This document shows, one piece after another, positions 1-9,574 of a stretch of 64,000 nt of DNA (its first letter is position 1; each line of letters begins with the position of its first letter). The position numbers were made by a program, and so were the translations under genes. A model generated the notes under the pieces. That model searched no databases. It saw only the letters and a list, made by a program, of their open reading frames with translations, and was not told where the DNA came from. Source of the stretch: Streptomyces sp. ITFR-21 (GTDB lineage Bacteria; Actinomycetota; Actinomycetes; Streptomycetales; Streptomycetaceae); the NCBI RefSeq assembly GCF_031844685.1, contig NZ_CP134605.1:5678001-5742000 (forward strand), written 5' to 3'.

Positions 1-40
1 GCTGGCCCGGTCCAACCTCCGCAACGTGCCGCGTCCCTGA
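1..40 (+). CDS. C-terminal end of an upstream gene (partial, unrecognised)
   Basis: The first 40 bases read as a short open frame ending ARSNLRNVPRP and a TGA stop at 38-40. Codon third positions are mostly G or C, as expected for coding DNA here. The rest lies outside the window, so no function can be given. The 130 bases between this stop and the next gene are GC-rich and show nothing recognisable. Confidence 0.3.
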   Translation, partial: LARSNLRNVPRP

Positions 41-172
41 GCCGGCGGGCCGGCCGCGCGGGGGCGGGGGCGCGGGGCGGGCGCGGACAAGGACGTGCCG
101 CGCCCGTCCTGTCGCCGACGGGGCGGCACGTTCGCCGTACGGACCGGGGAAGGCCGCGCGGGCGGCCCGGCC

Positions 173-2779
173 TCAGTCGTTGATCAGGTCGGACTCCTCC
201 CACGGCCCGATCGCGGTGCGGTTGGCGATCAGCGGCGAGGCGCCCGCGTTGTCGGCGGTCACGTACTGGCCGTTGGCGTGCGCCCGCGGTGAGATCACGG
301 GGCTGCCGCCGGCCGGCTGGGTGCTGCCGCCGTCGAGCCCGATCTGTACGTTGCCCAGGTGCTTGGCGGCGGTCGCCGGGGTGCCGGTGACCTGCGCGTA
401 GGGCAGCGAGGTGGTCAGGTTCGAGGTCCGTTCCACCAGGTAGGACTGGCCGGATGAGACCGGCACGTTCAGGGTGCGGCGGTGGTCGGCGCGACCACGA
501 CCGCGTTGCTGGGGCCGCCCACCACCTCGACCGACCGGCCGGGCCAGGGGTTGCGGACCCGCATGGTCTGCGAGGAGCCGGCCTGGATGGCCATGGTCAC
601 CGGGGTGCCGCCCTGGACCTGCACGTCGACCTTGGTGTTGCCCTGGACCGACACCGTGCCGCTGGCGTCCCAGCCGGCCGGCCAGGCCGGGGCGATCCGC
701 AGCAGCCCGTCGTAGTCCTGCACCAGCGCCTCGTTCAGCGCGGTGGCGACACCGGACGCCTGCTCGATGTACGCCTCGGTGCCGACCGTGTTCCCGAGGT
801 CCGCCAGGCCGTTGATGTACACCTGGTGTCCCTGCGTGATGGACGGCAGCCTGGCCGCGACCTCGCCGGACAGCCCGAGCCGGGCCGCGTCGATGGCGTC
901 CATGCTCCAGTCGTTGCCGCCGGTCACCGCCCGGTGGTTGTACGTGCGCACCGCCAGGTCGTGCAGCGCGCCCGGGTCGTCGGTGATCAGGTTGTACGGC
1001 CAGACCGGTTCGAGGTCGAGGTTCTCGCTGTTCCGGATCTGCGCGGTGGGCTGGTACGAGTACGCGATGATGTCGTTGTTCGACGCGTCCGCGGACGGCG
1101 CCAGCACCTGGGTGCGGCCGTAGTCGGTCCGCGCCCACGGCGGGATCTGGCCGATCGCGGTGTTCAGCTGGCCGACGAACGCGCTGTCGGTGCCCAGCGG
1201 TTGGGCCGCCTGGATGACGACAGGGAAGAGCGCGGAGTCCGCCGCCAGGTCGGTGGTCGGGTCCTGCACCGCCCACTGCGTCTCGTGCGCGTTGGCGACC
1301 GCGTGCAGCTTCCCGTCCGAGCCGGCCTTCTGGTAGGCGAGCAGGAAGGTCGCCGAGTCCTTCATCAACGGGCAGTACGCCCGCAGGAAGTCGATGTCCC
1401 CGGTGTCCTGTACTGCTGCCAGACGTACAGGCTGATCTCGGCGCCGGAGGTGATGTCCAGGGCGTTCCAGTTGGGGCTGCCCGGCTGGCTGCAGGCGGCG
1501 TTGGCGCCCGCGCCGGGGTCGCCGCCGTTGCCGTTGCCGTTGCCGTTGAAGCGCATCACCTCCGGGACGCAGGCCCCCGGCAAACCGCCCATCTGCTGTC
1601 TGGTCCAGGTCTCGATGGCGGCGAGGTTGTTCTGGTACAGGTTGAAGATCGGGATGTTCAGCGCGAAGTCGCCGCTGCTCATGTTGGCCGAGATCTGGGT
1701 GCGCAGGTTCCACAGCCAGGTCGCCGAGGGTGTCCGGTTCTGGTGGTCCTGGCCGAAGTTGAACATGCCGGCGACGCCGGCCTGGCTGCCCGGGACGGTG
1801 CCGCGCATCGAGGCGGCCTCCATGAACAGGTAGACGGCGCGCAGCGACTCCGTGTACTGCGCCTCGCCGTCGGACGAGGTGGCCTCCAGCGTGCCGGTGT
1901 TGGCCCGGTAGTCGGCCCACCACGACTGCTGCGAGGACAGCAGCGAGGACTCGGCGTCGGTGGGGTCGGAGCCGAGCAGGTTCGACGCGGTGGTGGCCGC
2001 GTTGCCGCCGGTCCAGGTGGGCGCGCCCACGATCACCCGGTACGAGCCGTCGGTGTCTGGTGTGAACGTGGTCCCACCTGGGTGGAGTTGACCACCGCGG
2101 AGGTCACGCTGCGACCGCCGGCGGTGATCGCGGCCAGCGAGCAGAAGGTGCGGCCGGAGTGGCCGGCCTCGGAGTCGTCCACCCAGGTCTCGGCGAGGGT
2201 GCCGGTGGCACCGGAGACGGCGGCCTGCGGACTGCGGCCGGACCACAGGCTGACGGTGGCGGTCTGCTGGGCGCTGGGGTTGGCGCCGGTGACGTCGACG
2301 ATCAGCTCGTCCTTGGTGGCCGACACCCACGCCTTGAGCGTCATGCCGCCGCCGGACTCGTTGAGCACTCCGGTGTAGAGGTCGAGGTAGCCCTTGAAGT
2401 CGGCGGCGCCGGTGAGCGTGGACAGGCCCGGGATCTGCACCTGGCCCGGCGACAGCCGGCCGGGCAGTGTGTCGGCCCGGTTGAGCTGGGCGGTGAACCC
2501 GCCCGCGGCCCAGGCGGCCACGCCCAGCGAGCCGTTGCCCAGCGGCAGCGACTGGGCGGCGGCCGGGTTCGGCCTGCCGAGCACGATGTCGGAGCGGCGG
2601 ATCACATCGGGGGTGTCGACATGGAAACCGCCGCTCTGCCATGCCGTGGTGGGGGTGGCCGCCGAAGCGGACCGGGACACGACGGGCACCAGCAGGCCGG
2701 CCGCGAGCAGTGCGGCGGCGACGATGGCGGGTGGTCGGACCGTTCGGTGGCGTCCGAACGGACGATGCTGTGAGTACAC
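173..2779 (-). pseudogene. Secreted GH95-like glycoside hydrolase, interrupted by three frameshifts
   Basis: A signal peptide (hydrophobic AAALLAAGLLVPVV, then SASA) leads into a protein resembling the GH95/DUF5703 group of alpha-fucosidase-like enzymes: an N-terminal beta-sandwich (RPNPAAAQSLPLGNGSLG), then an alpha/alpha-barrel (TWLWNLRTQISANMSSGDF, LEPVWPYNLITDD). Coding continuity moves between frames near 2070, 1408 and 480. Each junction is explained by loss of one base in a GC-rich run; for example, one extra C at 1408 restores WQQYQDTGD. Rejoined, the product would be about 870 residues. The start is uncertain: GTG at 2779 is preceded by GGGAGG, with ATG alternatives at 2803 and 2824. 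It stands alone. The three lesions may be true decay or sequencing error; the family call is moderate. Confidence 0.6.
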
Positions 2780-3017
2780 GCCCCTCCCGAGGCAACGGGA
2801 CATACGACACAGGCGACGCAACATGTGGGAAACACGTGGGATGAGTGCGCCACACAGGGGTGGCCGGGTGGGGGCATGTCAAGCGTTCCGGCAGTGTTTC
2901 GGTCTCAATACATCGGACGTATCGAGGGATCCGCCAGGGAATTGGTCCGAACCAGCCAGAGAGTCACCAGCCCCATGACTGGACCCCGCGGAGGTGGGGC
3001 ATGCCTAATACCAGGGG

Positions 3018-3482
3018 ATGCGGACCGGATTCGATCGGGGGAAGCACACGGACATCACGGGGCACAGACTGCGGTACGCGGTGGGACGGGCCGACCTTCC
3101 CGCCGTGTCCGAGACCCGCGGACTGCTGCGCGACCACTTGCGGCGCTGGGGCGTACCGGCACTGTCGGACACGGTGGAGCTGCTCGCCACCGAGCTCCTC
3201 ACCAACGCGCTCCAGCACACCGGCGGCGGGGCCGTGCTGACGGCCATCCTGACGCCCGCGCCCGGACACCGGCTGCGGGTGGAGGTACGGGACTCCGTCG
3301 CCAGGCGGCCGCGGACGCCCGCGCCCGGCGCGGTCGAACGGGCCGTCGCCAGCGGCGAACACGGCACCTCCGGGCGCGGGTTGATCCTGGTCGAGGCGCT
3401 CGCCGACTCCTGGGGCGCGCAGGCGCAGGGCAGCGGCAAGGTGGTGTGGTTCGAACTCGACGCCCGCGCGACGGCGGCATGA
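3018..3482 (+). CDS. Anti-sigma-factor-type ATP-binding protein (HATPase_c_2)
   Basis: A 154-residue soluble protein of the single-domain GHKL ATPase group related to RsbW/SpoIIAB, of which streptomycetes have dozens. Visible motifs are the N box (ELLATELLTNALQHT, about residues 55-69), a G1-like segment (VRDSVA, near 93-98) and the G2 loop (GTSGRGLILVEALADSWG, about 117-134). Such proteins bind ATP and usually hold or phosphorylate a sigma factor or anti-anti-sigma factor in the cytoplasm. No partner gene lies beside it: the upstream gene is divergent and the downstream gene convergent. ATG 3018 follows a weak AGGGG. The family is sure, the specific partner unknown. Confidence 0.85.
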   Translation: MRTGFDRGKHTDITGHRLRYAVGRADLPAVSETRGLLRDHLRRWGVPALSDTVELLATELLTNALQHTGGGAVLTAILTPAPGHRLRVEVRDSVARRPRTPAPGAVERAVASGEHGTSGRGLILVEALADSWGAQAQGSGKVVWFELDARATAA

Positions 3483-3508
3483 CCGGCGCCGGGGGAGCGG
3501 ACACGGGA

Positions 3509-3558
3509 ACGGCGTGACCCCCGGGGGAGGCCCTCCCTCCCGCCCGCGGTCACGCCGT
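3509..3558. terminator. Bidirectional hairpin between convergent genes
   Basis: ACGGCGTGACC (3509-3519) pairs perfectly with GGTCACGCCGT (3548-3558), and the enclosed GGGGGAGG/CCCTCC extends the stem. It lies between the stops of the ATPase gene (+) and the DUF2637 gene (-), so it could end transcripts from both sides. There is no U-tract. Confidence 0.6.
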
Positions 3559-3611
3559 CCGTGCTGCATCCGCGCCGGTTCAGGCGCGGCAGCTCGCCGA
3601 CTTCCCCGAAC

Positions 3612-4694
3612 TCAGCCGAACTGACGCTCCAGGTCCTGGAGTTTGCGCTCCAGCGAGTCCAGCCGGGGCAGTGTCAGCGTGTCGTCCTCTGCCGTCAGAT
3701 CGACGGTGTAGGGGGCTTCGGCAGTCGCGGACCCGGTCGCCTCCGCGTCCTCGCGGACCGGCTGGAGGGCGGGCCTGGCGCGTACCGGCAGCTCGCCGGC
3801 CGGGAGTTCGGTGGAAACTCCTATGGCAGGCTCCGATGCGGGCTGGCCGCCGGCGGCGCTGGCCGCGGGCAGCTCCACCTGACGGCCGCCGCGGCCACCG
3901 CGGGGCCAGGGCCGGTGCTGCCGGTTGAACGCCTTGATGCGGGCCCGCTCCAGGCGGTCGTGGTCCCGGCGCCGCATCGCGCTCTGCTCGCGCTGCCGCT
4001 TGTCCTCGCGGACCTCTTCGACCGCCTCGTCCAGCGACCGCACGTTCTCCAGCAGCATCAACGACCAGGCGCCGTACGTCTCACGCGGCGCGCGCAGCCA
4101 GCGGACCATCCGGATCTGCGGCAGCGGACGCGGCACCAGGCCCTGCTCGCGCAGCGCGGCCCGGCGGGTCTGCTTCAGCGCCCGGTCGAAGAGCACCGCG
4201 GCGGACAGCGACATGCCCGCGAAGAACTGCGGGGCACCGGCGTGCTCTATGCCGCGCGGCGCGTGCACCCAGTTGAACCAGGCGGCGGCGCCGGCGAACA
4301 GCCAGACCAGCATGCGCGAGCCGAGCGCCGCGTCGCCGTGGCTGGCCTCGCGGACCGCCAGCACCGAGCAGAACATGGCGGCGCCGTCCAGGCCGAACGG
4401 TACGAGGTACTCCCAGCCGTTGGTCAGTCCCAGGTTCTGCTGGCCGAAGCCCACCAGGCCGTGGAAGGAGAGCGCGGCGGCGACCGCGGCGCAGCAGAAC
4501 AGCAGCACGTAGGAGGCGCTGCCGTAGACGGCCTCCTTGCGCCGCCGCCGTTCCTCGCTGCGCTCCCAGGAGTCCGCCTGTGCATCCGCGCCGGACGCGC
4601 GGCGGTTGCGGACCACGACGACGCAGGCAGCCAGAACGACCAGGCCGACGGCGCCCGAGATCGTCCAGTTCAGCGAAATGTCGGAAAGTCTCAT
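3612..4694 (-). CDS. DUF2637 domain membrane protein
   Basis: A 360-residue membrane protein. The N-terminus has one hydrophobic segment (WTISGAVGLVVLAACVVVV), then a DUF2637-type block with three or four more: SYVLLFCCAAVAAALSF, WEYLVPFGLDGAAMFCSVLA, MLVWLFAGAAAWFNWVHAP and PQFFAGMSLSAAVLFDRAL. A basic, Arg-rich helical region (EVREDKRQREQSAMRRRDHD) and an acidic, proline-rich tail follow. DUF2637 proteins are common on actinobacterial chromosomes and plasmids, some beside spread (spd) genes; the biochemical role is unknown. ATG 4694 (MRLSDISLNW) is preferred over an upstream ATG at 4754 because an AGGA-like site precedes it and similarity starts there. It stands alone, with no plasmid genes around it. 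Confidence 0.8.
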   Translation of the reverse strand: MRLSDISLNWTISGAVGLVVLAACVVVVRNRRASGADAQADSWERSEERRRRKEAVYGSASYVLLFCCAAVAAALSFHGLVGFGQQNLGLTNGWEYLVPFGLDGAAMFCSVLAVREASHGDAALGSRMLVWLFAGAAAWFNWVHAPRGIEHAGAPQFFAGMSLSAAVLFDRALKQTRRAALREQGLVPRPLPQIRMVRWLRAPRETYGAWSLMLLENVRSLDEAVEEVREDKRQREQSAMRRRDHDRLERARIKAFNRQHRPWPRGGRGGRQVELPAASAAGGQPASEPAIGVSTELPAGELPVRARPALQPVREDAEATGSATAEAPYTVDLTAEDDTLTLPRLDSLERKLQDLERQFG

Positions 4695-5256
4695 GTGCGA
4701 ATCCTCGTGTCGCTTCCGTCGCGCTCGGGCCGCGGGACGGCTCACGACCGACATCGTTGCGAAGAGCGCGGATACGTGCAGACGTTATGACGCAAGAGCA
4801 CGCGTACGGTACCGGTACTCGAACTCTCGTGCCACGACGGCTGAGTTGACCGGAATCGTAGCGTGAGCGGTCATGCGGCATGCGCCCGGCGGCCGATCCG
4901 GTCCGAACAACCGGCCGGTGAACAGCCCGGACAGGGGGCGGAGGGGTTGATGGGACGGAAGAAGTGGTGAGTTGGCGGACTTTTGGTCCGACGCTCCTTT
5001 GCGGCGGCGGTACGTGACTGGGTGACGTTATCCGATCGGCGCCGGTGGATGCGCGGCGTGGTGGGATCGGCGGGGTCGGACCGGCCGGACGACGCTGCGG
5101 CCGCGCACGGACGGCGGGTGGCCGCAGGGGGGCCGGCGCCGCCGCGGGGGGTGCGGTACGGCCGCGGCCCCGGGGACGCGGGGGACTAACCTGGCGGCAG
5201 CGCGCCGCCCCGGCCGGGGGCCGGCGCGGTGGACGACGGCGAGGGGACGGGATCCG
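4695..5256. other. Divergent intergenic region, 560 bp, no gene
   Basis: It separates the DUF2637 gene (-) from a GntR gene (+). An inverted repeat CGGAC-TTTTG-GTCCG is at about 4976-4990. A TAACCT element near 5186 resembles a -10 box for the GntR gene. No protein-like open frame or RNA gene was seen. Confidence 0.5.
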
Positions 5257-6030
5257 GTGGAGCCAGCCGCTCGTGCCCGGGTACCGGACGCGCGCGGACC
5301 CGGGGCGGACCCGGCCACCGTGCCGCCGGGGCCTACCCGGCCGTGGCCGGACCCGCGCGAGCGCGGAGCCGGGCCGTCGCCGCGACGGCCGCCCGAGCGG
5401 CTCTCGGTACGCGACCAGGTCCTCGGGGCACTGCGCCAGGAGATCGTCGGCGGCGCGCTGACGCCGGGATCTGTGCACTCCGCGCCCGCGCTCGCCGCCC
5501 GCTTCGGGGTGTCGGCCACACCGGTGCGGGAGGCGATGCAGCTGCTGGCGCGGGAGGGGGCCGTGGAGGTGCTGCCCAACCGGGGGTTCCGGATCGCCGA
5601 GCGCAGCGCGCGGGACCTCGAGGAGCTGGCGGAGGTGCGGGCGCTGCTGGAGGTGCCGGTGGTGCTGGCGCTCGCGCGCAGCGTGCCGCCCGGCCGATGG
5701 GAGGCCCTGAGGCCGCTCGCCGCGGCCACGGTGACGGCGGCGGCGCGCGGCGACAGGGCCGCGTACGCCGAGTCCGACCGGGCCTTCCACCGCGCGCTGC
5801 TGGAGTTCTCCGGCAACCTCCAGCTGGTCGCCGTCGCCGACGAGCTCCACCGCCGCGCCCAGTGGCCGCTGTCCGCCCCCCGCGGCGCATCCCCGCCCCC
5901 CGCCCGCCCCGCCGCCCTCCTCGCCGACGCCACCGAGCACAGCGTCCTGCTCGAAGCCCTGATCGCCGGCGACGTCCGCACGGTCGAGTCCCTGGCCCGC
6001 GAACACTTCTCCGGCTCCACCCGGGGTTAG
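5257..6030 (+). CDS. GntR-family regulator, FadR/FCD subfamily
   Basis: A 257-residue transcription regulator. The first 45 or so residues are Pro/Arg-rich and probably disordered. The winged helix follows (VRDQVLGALRQEIVGG, then FGVSATPVREAMQLLAREG), about residues 50-115. An all-helical FCD ligand domain follows, with E-V-R-A-L-L-E near 130 and FHRALLEFSGN near 185. FCD regulators usually respond to organic acids and commonly repress an adjacent operon, but no metabolic gene adjoins this one: the left gene is divergent and the right one convergent. The GTG at 5257 is poorly supported by a ribosome site; the real start may lie nearer the HTH. Confidence 0.82.
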   Translation: MEPAARARVPDARGPGADPATVPPGPTRPWPDPRERGAGPSPRRPPERLSVRDQVLGALRQEIVGGALTPGSVHSAPALAARFGVSATPVREAMQLLAREGAVEVLPNRGFRIAERSARDLEELAEVRALLEVPVVLALARSVPPGRWEALRPLAAATVTAAARGDRAAYAESDRAFHRALLEFSGNLQLVAVADELHRRAQWPLSAPRGASPPPARPAALLADATEHSVLLEALIAGDVRTVESLAREHFSGSTRG

Positions 6031-6185
6031 GGCCTGCCGTTCGGATCTGCCCGGGTGGCGGGGCGGGGCGGGGTCCGGTGCGGTTGCGGCTGCGCGGCGG
6101 AGGAGAAAGGCGGCGTGGTGCGCCGCCGCCCGGCGGGAAAGCGGTGGGCGCGCGTGCCGGGACCCGGAATGCCGCGCGGATCGCC
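6028..6185 (+). repeat. Dispersed intergenic element, copy A
   Basis: It begins on the TAG stop of the GntR gene (TAGGGCCTGCCGTTCGGATC). Shared blocks with copy B at 50791 are this head, a GGGGTCC segment, TTGCGGCTGCGCGGCGGAGG (exact), and GCCGGGACCCG followed by GCCGCGCGGAT. The last block starts 128 bp from the head here and 127 bp in copy B. It sits in a convergent gap. Confidence 0.7.
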
Positions 6186-6360
6186 ACGACAGGCCCGCAC
6201 CGCCCACGGGACACCCCGTGCCCCGCGCGGGCGGCTCCTCCGGGGGCGCCCCCGAGCGCGTAAACGTCTCCTGTCTCCGTGCGGGTGGGCCCGGGAATGC
6301 CCGGTGGTCCCGGGCCCGCGCGGGGGCCTGCGGACCGCCCCGGGTCTTCCGGAGGGGCCG

Positions 6361-7110
6361 CTACGCGGTGAAGGCCGGGGCGAGCCAGGCGGGGACGCCG
6401 CCCAGGAGTTCGTAGAGGCGGGCGGCTTCGGCGTGGAGGCGGTCGGCGGTGTCCTCCGGCTCGAGGTCGGCGAGGGAGAGGAGGGCGGGGGCGGTGCCGA
6501 CGAGGTGGCCGAGGGCGACGCGGATCCGCAGCGACTCGGCGAAGCCGTGCCGCGCCTCGGCGAGGTCGCCGTCGGCCGCGGCGAGACCCGCCAGGTGGCG
6601 CCACGTGAACGAGGTCAGGAAGGTGTCGCCGTGGGCCACCGCGCCCGCGTGCGCCCGGCGGAAGGCGGCCCGCGCGGCAGCCGGGTTGACGGCGATGTTC
6701 TCGGCGACCAGCCCCCGCCGGAAGTCCAGCAGCGGCCGGCCGGGCGACCCCGGCGAGAGCAGCGCCGCGCTGCGCCCGAAAGCGGACCGCGCCTCGTCCG
6801 CCCGGTCCCGAACCGAAAAGAGCGTCGCCCCGTAGGCGAGATACCCCCGCTCCGAGGCCGCCGCCCCCCGCTCCTCGTCCGTGCCGGCCAGCGCCTCCGC
6901 GAGCCGCAGCGCGTCCTCCGCCTCGGCCCACCCTTCGAGCTGGTAGAAGCACCCCTCGACCAGCAGTTCCGCCCTGCTCAGCGCCGCCCGCGCGTCGTCG
7001 GCGCAGTAGGGGGCGAGCAGCGCCGCCGCCTCCGACCAGCAGCCGCGCGCCCGCAGCCGCCACACGTCCGGTACCCCGACCACAGATTCCGACAGGGCGG
7101 TGTCCGCCAC
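6361..7110 (-). CDS. TPR-like helical repeat protein, function unknown
   Basis: A 249-residue, Ala/Leu-rich, entirely helical protein. Repeating units of about 40 residues resemble tetratricopeptide repeats, e.g. AEAEDALRLAEALAGTDEERG, GYLAYGATLFSVRDRADEARSAF and GDLAEARHGFAESLRIR (spans of roughly 17-21 residues). It has no signal peptide or membrane segment, so it is probably cytoplasmic. GTG 7110 is chosen because GGGGGAGAG lies six bases upstream; the frame stays open further, but upstream codons do not look coding. It is downstream of pucR on the same strand across a 300-bp gap, so probably a separate transcript. No function can be assigned. Confidence 0.6.
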   Translation of the reverse strand: MADTALSESVVGVPDVWRLRARGCWSEAAALLAPYCADDARAALSRAELLVEGCFYQLEGWAEAEDALRLAEALAGTDEERGAAASERGYLAYGATLFSVRDRADEARSAFGRSAALLSPGSPGRPLLDFRRGLVAENIAVNPAAARAAFRRAHAGAVAHGDTFLTSFTWRHLAGLAAADGDLAEARHGFAESLRIRVALGHLVGTAPALLSLADLEPEDTADRLHAEAARLYELLGGVPAWLAPAFTA

Positions 7111-7409
7111 AGCCTCTCCCCCAAGCGCGTCGTCGAGCCAGTGTGAGTGAGCACATACCCCTGTGGGTGTTGCACTTGTGCGTTGGTGCAGGCGGTCGAC
7201 TGTGCAGTTGTCCCGGAGATGTCCGCCAGTTGACAGCCAGTGGCGGAAGTCCAGCACGGGGAGGGGGCCCGCGCCAAGGGGTCGGAGATCACTTCTTGTG
7301 AACGGGATCACTAATGCCCCGTGTCCGGACCCGCCGATCACCGGACCCCGCAGGCGCGCCGCGCCCCCGCCCCGAACGCCCCGCGCCCCCGGCACCCGGC
7401 CCCCTCGCC
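7111..7409. other. Intergenic gap upstream of the TPR-like gene
   Basis: About 300 bp between the end of pucR and the start of the TPR-like gene, both on the minus strand, with locally lower GC. It probably carries the promoter of the TPR-like gene. GATCAC occurs twice (near 7287 and 7307) but forms no clear palindrome, and no gene was seen. Confidence 0.4.
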
Positions 7410-9140
7410 TCAGCTCATCCGCAGCGCCAGGAAGAAATCCAGCTTGTCCTCCAGCCGCGCCAGATCCCGCCCGGTCAACTGCTCGATCCGCCCGATCCGG
7501 TACCGCAGCGTGTTGACGTGCAGATGCAGCCGCGTCGCACACCGCGTCCACGAACCGTCGCAGTCCAAGAACGCCTCCAGTGTCGGGATCAGCTCGGCCC
7601 GGTGCCGCCGGTCGTACGCCCGCAGCGGGTCCAGCAGCCGGGCGGTGAAGGCACGGCGCACGTCGTCCGGTACGAACGGCAGCAGCAGGACGTGCGAGGC
7701 CAGCTCCTCGTGCCCGGCGGCGCACACGCGTCCGGGCCGGGCCGCCGCCACCCGCCGGGCGTGCCGGGCCTCCTCCAGCGCGCCGCGCAGCCCCTCCGGC
7801 GAGTGCACTGCCGCGCTGACGCCGACGGTCAGCCGGCCGTCCTCGCCCAGCCCCCGCGACATCGGCCCGCGCAGCACCTCCAGCAGCCGTTCGGCGGCCA
7901 GCGGCGCCGCCCCGCCGACCTCCCCCGCCGCGTCGGCCACCGTACCCGCCGCGCCACCCGTGCCGGCCGCAGCCGTGCCCGCCGTGCCCGCCGTCTCCCC
8001 GGCCGCCCGCGGCGGCAGCGGTACCAGCGCCATCGCCTCGTCGTCCGCGTAGGCGACCGCGAGCCGGTCGGCGGCGTCCGGGCCCGTCGCGGAGGGATCG
8101 GCCAGCGCCTCCTCCAGCAGGGCCTGCGCCACCGGCCCCGACGGCACCCCGCCGCCCGCCCAGTCCACCCGGGCCACCACGATCTGCCAGGACGGGACCC
8201 CGCCCGCGCCCGGCACCAGCACCGGGGCCGCCGCCCGCAGCCGCGCCCCGACCTCGGCCGGCGGCGCCCCGCCGCGTACCAGCTCGAAGACCTCCGCGGC
8301 CAGCCGCCGCCGTACCGCGCGGGCCGCGTCGCGCCGGTCCCGCTCGACCGCGACCAGCTGCGTCACCCCGCGCAGCAGGTCGAGCCGCTCGGCCGGCCAG
8401 TCGCCCGCGTCCGCGGCCACCGCCAGGAACCAGTCCGACAGCACCCCGGCCCGTACGTCCCCGGTCCCGGCGCCCGCCCGGACCGGGAAGAGCGAGTACG
8501 TACGGCCGCCCGGCGCGGACACCCGGTGCGGCGCCGGGCGGCCGGTCCGGGCCGCGGCCTGCTGGGCGCCGGCCAGCTCCGCGCGCAGCGCGGCCGGCAG
8601 CGGGTGGTCCGAGCCGCCGATCACCCGCCCGGTGGCCGACAGCACCCAGGCCCGCAGGTCCAGATCGCTGCCGAGCAGGTCCAGCACCGCGTCCGGGCCG
8701 CCGCCGGCCGGGCCCGGCGACATCAGCCGCCGGTGCCGGTCGACGACCGCCGCCAGGTCCCCGGCCCGCTCGCCGGAGACCTGCCGCACCACGTACTCGG
8801 TGATGCTGGCGAAGGACACCCGCTCGTCCACCGCGAACAGCGGCAGCCCGCTGCGGGCACAGGCCGCCACCAGGTCCGCGGGAACGCGGTGCAGGCCCGC
8901 CTCGCCGGCCGCGAGGGCGGCCACCCCGGCGGCGGCCAGGATCCGTACGAAGGGCTCGGAGTCGGCAGGTCCGTGCCACCAGGCGAGCCCGGTGAGCACC
9001 AGCTCGCCGCCGGCCAGGTAGCGGCTGGGATCCCGCAGGTCCGTCGTCATGACGCCGCGCACCGCGCGGTCCAGCTCCTCCTCGCCGCCCAGCAGCCGCA
9101 GGCCGAGGCCGTCGATCTCCAGCAGTGTGCGCAGCCGCAT
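7410..9140 (-). CDS. pucR: PucR-family purine-catabolism regulator
   Basis: A 576-residue transcription regulator. The N-terminal PucR domain (about 1-125) starts RLRTLLEIDGLGLRLLGG and contains the conserved segment RGVMTTDLRDPSRYLAGGEL. A long CdaR/GGDEF-like middle region with a low-complexity Ala/Gly linker follows. The C-terminal HTH_30 domain (about 500-575) has CDGSWTRCATRLHLHVNTL and RYRIGRIEQLTGRDL. In Bacillus PucR controls uptake and degradation of purines. Divergent xdhC 430 bp away and a uricase cluster 21 kb away support that role here. The long linker and spread of the genes mean the targets are inferred. Confidence 0.85.
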   Translation of the reverse strand: MRLRTLLEIDGLGLRLLGGEEELDRAVRGVMTTDLRDPSRYLAGGELVLTGLAWWHGPADSEPFVRILAAAGVAALAAGEAGLHRVPADLVAACARSGLPLFAVDERVSFASITEYVVRQVSGERAGDLAAVVDRHRRLMSPGPAGGGPDAVLDLLGSDLDLRAWVLSATGRVIGGSDHPLPAALRAELAGAQQAAARTGRPAPHRVSAPGGRTYSLFPVRAGAGTGDVRAGVLSDWFLAVAADAGDWPAERLDLLRGVTQLVAVERDRRDAARAVRRRLAAEVFELVRGGAPPAEVGARLRAAAPVLVPGAGGVPSWQIVVARVDWAGGGVPSGPVAQALLEEALADPSATGPDAADRLAVAYADDEAMALVPLPPRAAGETAGTAGTAAAGTGGAAGTVADAAGEVGGAAPLAAERLLEVLRGPMSRGLGEDGRLTVGVSAAVHSPEGLRGALEEARHARRVAAARPGRVCAAGHEELASHVLLLPFVPDDVRRAFTARLLDPLRAYDRRHRAELIPTLEAFLDCDGSWTRCATRLHLHVNTLRYRIGRIEQLTGRDLARLEDKLDFFLALRMS

Positions 9141-9497
9141 CGTCGCCGCCTTGTCGTGAGCAGTCCGTGGGCGTGATCACATCGTGAGCATCCCAGCGTG
9201 ACCGGGCAGTCGTTCCATCGGTATTGCCGGTCGGATGCCGCGAGGTTTCCGAACGGGTCCTTTCGGAGGAATCTACAAGACCCGCCCGCCGGCCAGCGGC
9301 GCGCTTCGGGTTTTCGGTGACTGCGGCCGGGGGCGCCGACTGCCGTGTAATGGCCGTACGCCGTGTGCGCCGCCCGGCCGGAAGGCGTCCGCCGGGCCCG
9401 TACCGCGAGCCCGGCGGCCCCCGCGGATCCCGGTCGCGGTCCGCGCCGGCCGCGTCGCGAAGGACCGCCGGGCGACGGGGCGGCCCGGCAGCCCGTC

Positions 9498-9545
9498 GGT
9501 GAGGTGGCCGGGCGGTGAGGTGGCCGGGCGGCGAGGTAGCCGGTC
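9498..9545 (+). repeat. Three tandem 16-bp repeats upstream of xdhC
   Basis: GGTGAGGTGGCCGGGC occurs twice in direct succession (9498-9513 and 9514-9529), then a diverged copy GGCGAGGTAGCCGGTC (9530-9545). The array ends 30 bp before the xdhC start in the pucR-xdhC divergent region. It may be regulatory or simple slippage. Confidence 0.6.
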
Positions 9546-9574
9546 AGCCGGTCAGCAGAGGGAGTTGAGCCACC

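Noticed and set aside
3612-4694. DUF2637 gene as evidence of an integrated plasmid
   Set aside because: No integrase, Tra/Spd genes, replication genes or attachment sites were seen around it.
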